Assembly: GCA_000435755.1 (NCBI GenBank)
Contig: FR889070.1
Coordinates: forward strand, 1 to 8,634
Source of the DNA: Clostridium sp. CAG:508
Lineage (GTDB): Bacteria; Bacillota; Clostridia; TANB77; CAG-508
Length of the DNA stretch: 8,634 bases
Direction: 5' to 3'
Below the pieces are notes generated by a model, which was given only the letters and a program-made list of their open reading frames with translations, had not been told where the DNA came from and searched no databases. Position numbers and translations under genes: made by a program. Shown here piece after piece: positions 5,822 to 8,634 of this stretch; position 1 is the first letter of the stretch; every line of letters begins with the position of its first letter.

Positions 5822-8023
5822 CTACTTCCTTCTTAATCTTAATGCATTTAGTACTACTGTTAAACTACTAATTGTCATGCTAAACGCTGCTATCATTGGA
5901 TTTAGTGTGATTCCTAATGGTTGTAAAATTCCTGCTGCAATTGGGATCATACATACATTGTAGAAAAACGCCCAAAATAGATTTTGCTTTATATTTCTTA
6001 CAGTTTTACTACTAATATCTAATAAATCATTTATTCTCTCTAAGTTGTCATTCATAATAATAACTTGAGCTGAATCTCTTGCAATATCTGTACCACTTGA
6101 TACAGAAACTCCAATATTAGCAGTTACTAAACTAACACTATCATTTATTCCATCTCCACACATCATTACTAATCCTTTTTCCTTTAGTTTGTTTATAGTT
6201 TCTGCCTTTTCTTTTGGAGTAACATTTGCAACAACATTTGTTATTCCTATTTGATTAGCAATTACGTTTGCTGTTTTTTCATTGTCACCTGTTAGCATTA
6301 CAACATCAATGTTTTTGCTCTTTAATTCTGTTATTACTTGTGGAACATTCTCTTTTATAACATCACTTACACCTAACAAGGCTACTAACTTTTTATTTAA
6401 GCTTACAAATAAAATACTATTTCCATCACTTATTAGTTTTTGCTCATCTTCGCTATTTGCTAGTTCAACATTATTTTCTAACATTAGTTTTTTATTACCA
6501 ATTAAATAATGCTTTTCATCAGATGTTTTTCCCTCTATTCCAAATCCAGGAATAGCTTTAAAATCTTTTACATCTATTAAACTAATATTATCTTCTTGGG
6601 CTTTATTTACAATTGCTCTTGCTATTGGGTGCTCTGATTTGTTTTCTAAACTTGCTATATCTTTTAATAATTCTTTTTCATCTTCATTACTATAGTTATA
6701 CATCTTAGAAACTGTTAAAGTTCCTTTTGTCAACGTTCCTGTTTTATCAAAGCAAATAGTCTTTACTTTATGAGCATTTTCTAATGTCTCACTTGATTTT
6801 ACTAATATACCTTTTCTACTTGCATTTCCAGATGCAATAACAATTGCAAGTGGAGTTGCTAAGCCAAGACTACAAGGGCACGCCACAACTAATATGCTTA
6901 CAAATATATTTATTGCAACAGAAAAATCTTTAGAAATTATTAACCATATACCAAATATAATTATAGCAATTACTAAAACAGTTGGTACAAAATATCCACT
7001 TATTTTATCTGCTATTTTAGCTATTGGAGCTTTTGTACTTGTTGCTTGTGCTACTAGTTTTACTATTTCTGAAACAGTTGATTCTTTGCCTATTTTTTCT
7101 GCTCTATATTGAATAGTTCCTTCATAATTTATACTTCCTGCAATTACTTTAGAGCCTACTTCTTTTTTTACAGGTACACTCTCCCCTGTTATAAATGATT
7201 CGTTTATATGTGTAGTTCCTTGAACGACCTCTCCATCAACTGCTATTTTTTCACCTGGTTTGCAAATAACAATATCACCTTTTTTAATTTCATCTAATGT
7301 AACTTTTACTTCTTGTCCATCTTTTAAAATTGTTGCATTATTAGGAGTTATTGTCATAAGCTGTTTTAGTGCCTCTTTTGTTTTATCTTTATTTTTGTTT
7401 TCGATATATCTGCCTATTTCAATAAGAAATATAACAATTGCAGCTGACTCATAATATAAATTTTCTACGTACTGAGCATTTCCTTTTAATATTTGAATTG
7501 TGCCGTATATACTATATATGAAACTTGCTAATACTCCAATCATTACTAAAGTGTCCATATTAGGTGTTTTGTGTATTAAATTTTTATATCCATTTTTCAA
7601 AATATCTTTTCCTAAAGTTATAACAACTATAGTTAATATTAATAACGCAATTGCATAATTTACAGGATGATACATCATATTTAAAAATGGAATAGATGGT
7701 AAACCTACCATGTGTGCCATTGATATATATAATATTACTAATGATATTATTGTTATTGCAATTAGTTTATATTTCTCAGTACCTTTTTTCTTACTCTCTT
7801 TTTCAAATGTGTCAATTCCTAAACTTGTAAATCCTGCTTTTTCTATAAATTTTTCAACTTGCTCTAGTGTTAATTTTTGTTCATCATATTCAATATTTGC
7901 ATTATTCATAACTAAATTTACATTTGCTTGTTTTATTCCATCTTGTTTGTTTAAATACTTTTCTAGGCCTGATGAACAAGCACTGCAAGTCATTCCATCT
8001 ATTTTTAATAATACTTTTTTCAT
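5822..8023 (-). CDS. copA: Copper-exporting P1B-type ATPase
   Basis: CopA pumps Cu+ out across the cell membrane using ATP. The 733-residue protein is complete: a heavy-metal-associated domain with GMTCSAC (Cys13, Cys16), about eight membrane segments from 87 onward, the actuator TGES (279-282), the membrane metal site CPC (382-384), the phosphorylated DKTGT (426-430, Asp426), the SEHP nucleotide-binding motif (463-466) and GDGIND (623-628). YN (688-689) in TM7 and MxxSS (716-720) in TM8 match the Cu+ subgroup (P1B-1). After GDGIND the usual Pro of GDGxNDxP is replaced (GDGINDSVSL). There is one metal domain here, with a second as a separate chaperone gene 3 bases upstream. The ribosome site AAAGGAG for copA lies in the last codons of that gene, suggesting coupled translation. 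No copper repressor (CsoR or CopY) is present nearby. Confidence 0.96.
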   Translation of the reverse strand: MKKVLLKIDGMTCSACSSGLEKYLNKQDGIKQANVNLVMNNANIEYDEQKLTLEQVEKFIEKAGFTSLGIDTFEKESKKKGTEKYKLIAITIISLVILYISMAHMVGLPSIPFLNMMYHPVNYAIALLILTIVVITLGKDILKNGYKNLIHKTPNMDTLVMIGVLASFIYSIYGTIQILKGNAQYVENLYYESAAIVIFLIEIGRYIENKNKDKTKEALKQLMTITPNNATILKDGQEVKVTLDEIKKGDIVICKPGEKIAVDGEVVQGTTHINESFITGESVPVKKEVGSKVIAGSINYEGTIQYRAEKIGKESTVSEIVKLVAQATSTKAPIAKIADKISGYFVPTVLVIAIIIFGIWLIISKDFSVAINIFVSILVVACPCSLGLATPLAIVIASGNASRKGILVKSSETLENAHKVKTICFDKTGTLTKGTLTVSKMYNYSNEDEKELLKDIASLENKSEHPIARAIVNKAQEDNISLIDVKDFKAIPGFGIEGKTSDEKHYLIGNKKLMLENNVELANSEDEQKLISDGNSILFVSLNKKLVALLGVSDVIKENVPQVITELKSKNIDVVMLTGDNEKTANVIANQIGITNVVANVTPKEKAETINKLKEKGLVMMCGDGINDSVSLVTANIGVSVSSGTDIARDSAQVIIMNDNLERINDLLDISSKTVRNIKQNLFWAFFYNVCMIPIAAGILQPLGITLNPMIAAFSMTISSLTVVLNALRLRRK

Positions 8024-8026
8024 GTA

Positions 8027-8233
8027 TTATTCTCCTTTAAAACCTGCATCTTCTATTTCTTGAAGAATTGTATTTAATTCTACCTCTTCCTCATTGTATT
8101 TTATATCTGCCGATTTTTCTTCTAAGCTTACTTTAGCACTTTCTACTCCGTCTACATTATTTAATATTTTTTCTAATCTATTAGAACATCCTGCACAATG
8201 CATTCCTTCTATTTTTAATTTAATTTCTCTCAT
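8027..8233 (-). CDS. copZ: CopZ-like heavy-metal-binding chaperone
   Basis: This 68-residue protein is a single heavy-metal-associated domain with GMHCAGC (Cys13, Cys16) on the metal loop and the GVESAKVSLEEKSADIKY core of the ferredoxin-like fold. It should bind Cu+ in the cytosol and pass it to CopA. It aligns without gaps to the N-terminal domain of the neighbouring CopA, with cysteines at identical residue numbers, so the two are likely paralogues. The ATG has AAGGAG 9 bases upstream. It lies 18 bases after the DUF1653 gene and 3 bases before copA, so all three are cotranscribed. A detached domain of the ATPase is an alternative description, but function would be similar. The symbol is by family and context. 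Confidence 0.85.
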   Translation of the reverse strand: MREIKLKIEGMHCAGCSNRLEKILNNVDGVESAKVSLEEKSADIKYNEEEVELNTILQEIEDAGFKGE

Positions 8234-8251
8234 TTTATTTTTCTCCTTTTT

Positions 8252-8497
8252 CTATTTAGCAACGCTCTCAATTTCTTGTAATTCAAACCTATATTTTTGT
8301 TTTACATTTGGATATTTATTATGATCAACTTCACTTAAAAACATATCAAGTGGTCTTATCCAAAGGCTTCCATCTCCATATAGTCTTCTATATACAACAT
8401 ATTTTTCTTTTGTTTCAGAATCATTTGCAACATCAACTACTAAATAATAATCTCCTTTAAAATGCTTATATACTCTATTTATTTGTATCTCTCTCAT
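8252..8497 (-). CDS. DUF1653 domain protein, function unknown
   Basis: This 81-residue protein matches the DUF1653 pattern closely: VYKHFKGDYYLVVDVA (9-24), DSETKEKYVVYRRLYGDGSL (26-45), LWIRPLDMF (45-53) and a final YPNVKQKYRFE segment. The usual form has HSET where this one has NDSET. Such proteins are small, cytosolic and predicted to be all-beta; no reaction is known to me. It has no signal peptide, membrane segment or cysteine metal motif. The ATG at 8497 has AAGGAAAGAGG just upstream. It is the first gene after the secA terminator and the extended -10 promoter, and the first in an apparent three-gene unit with copZ and copA. This may be simple proximity or a link to copper handling. Confidence 0.85.
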   Translation of the reverse strand: MREIQINRVYKHFKGDYYLVVDVANDSETKEKYVVYRRLYGDGSLWIRPLDMFLSEVDHNKYPNVKQKYRFELQEIESVAK

Positions 8498-8512
8498 ATC
8501 CTCTTTCCTTTC

Positions 8513-8532
8513 TTTAGTCGAAATATACTAAA
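8513..8532. promoter_or_regulatory. Possible operator at the copper-cassette transcript start
   Basis: TTTAGT (8513-8518) and ACTAAA (8527-8532) are perfect inverted half-sites separated by 8 bases, lying between the -10 box and the ribosome binding site. That is a good place for a repressor. The sequence does not resemble the CopY box (TACAnnTGTA) or GC-rich CsoR sites. Chance occurrence is quite possible. Confidence 0.3.
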
Positions 8533-8540
8533 TTATATCA
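8532..8540 (-). promoter_or_regulatory. Extended -10 promoter of the DUF1653-copZ-copA unit
   Basis: The minus strand reads TGATATAAT (8540-8532), a perfect TGnTATAAT extended -10 box. The hexamer 17 bases upstream (CAGTCT, 8560-8555) is a poor -35 and lies inside the terminator stem. Expected start is near 8525, 28 bases before the DUF1653 ATG. Confidence 0.6.
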
Positions 8541-8585
8541 TATATTTTTAAAATAGACTGTTGAACAGTGTACTATCAACAGTCT
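8541..8585 (-). terminator. Terminator after the secA-like gene
   Basis: AGACTGTTGA (minus 8585-8576) pairs perfectly with TCAACAGTCT (8564-8555) over an 11-base loop, giving ten pairs. The tail AUUUUAAAAAUAU is only moderately U-rich. It starts 10 bases after the stop codon. It separates the secA-like gene from the copper cassette. Confidence 0.7.
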
Positions 8586-8595
8586 TTATTTTATG

Positions 8596-8634
8596 CTATT
8601 TTCCACAGCAGTTTTTATATTTTTTACCACTTCC
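8596..8634 (-). CDS. secA: C-terminal end of a SEC-C protein, probably SecA
   Basis: The last 12 codons before TAG (8598-8596) encode GSGKKYKNCCGK, the second half of the SEC-C zinc motif (CPCGSGKKYKNCCGK) found at the end of SecA, the ATPase that drives Sec-dependent protein export. The two cysteines visible are the second zinc pair; the first pair lies off the window. The same motif ends some other proteins, so the assignment leans on context: in many Firmicutes secA is directly upstream of prfB, which is here in the expected direction about 2.8 kb further on. The rest of the gene is outside the window. Confidence 0.7.
   Translation of the reverse strand, partial: GSGKKYKNCCGK

Noticed and set aside
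8027..8233. The CopZ-like gene as a broken N-terminal piece of copA
   Set aside because: It has its own start, ribosome site and stop, and copA has a complete metal domain of its own, so it is a separate gene.
330..8324. Plus-strand open frames of 64-119 codons scattered over the window
   Set aside because: They lie opposite well-recognised minus-strand genes, have hydrophobic or Ser/Phe/Leu-rich low-quality translations and no matching ribosome sites, so they are shadows of AT-rich coding.
8541..8595. CopY-type copper box in the terminator loop region (TACACTGTTC)
   Set aside because: It misses the second half of TACAnnTGTA, so it is not a match.
1..8634. CRISPR array, tRNA, rRNA, insertion sequence or phage genes
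   Set aside because: I saw no regularly spaced repeats, tRNA-like folds, transposase or phage motifs on either strand.

Overview
The window looks like chromosomal DNA of a low-GC, spore-forming member of the Firmicutes, most likely Clostridia. Four things support this: the AT-rich sequence, the pair of sporulation genes yabP and yabQ, AAGGAG-type ribosome binding sites, and a prfB gene whose frameshifting start peptide ends in IGDSL. I cannot place it at genus level. Every convincing gene lies on the minus strand, so transcription runs from the right edge to the left edge.

In order of transcription, the window opens with the last 12 codons of a gene ending in a SEC-C zinc motif (probably secA) and its terminator. 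A short copper cassette follows: a DUF1653 protein, a CopZ-like metallochaperone and a CopA-type Cu+ ATPase. It is preceded by an extended -10 promoter and a possible operator. Next come prfB (peptide release factor 2, with its programmed +1 frameshift intact) and a terminator-like hairpin. After that is a short aspartokinase that has the catalytic domain but no ACT domains, and it ends in a terminator overlapping its own stop codon. Then come yabP and yabQ (spore coat and cortex assembly) and divIC (cell division), the last with its own vegetative-type promoter. A 12-bp perfect hairpin separates divIC from rho (transcription terminator) and a PP2C-type protein phosphatase, which end at another terminator. 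The left 130 bases hold an inverted repeat, promoter-like sequences on both strands and possibly the start of a further minus-strand gene.

Most of the window is core housekeeping and sporulation DNA. secA next to prfB and yabP-yabQ-divIC are both recognised Firmicute neighbourhoods. The non-standard parts are the copper cassette between secA and prfB, the ACT-less aspartokinase, and the rho-phosphatase pair downstream of divIC, where Bacillus subtilis carries yabR and spoIIE. I see no phage, insertion sequence, CRISPR array, tRNA or rRNA, and no clear sign of a wholly new system. The oddities are reported as separate, modest findings.
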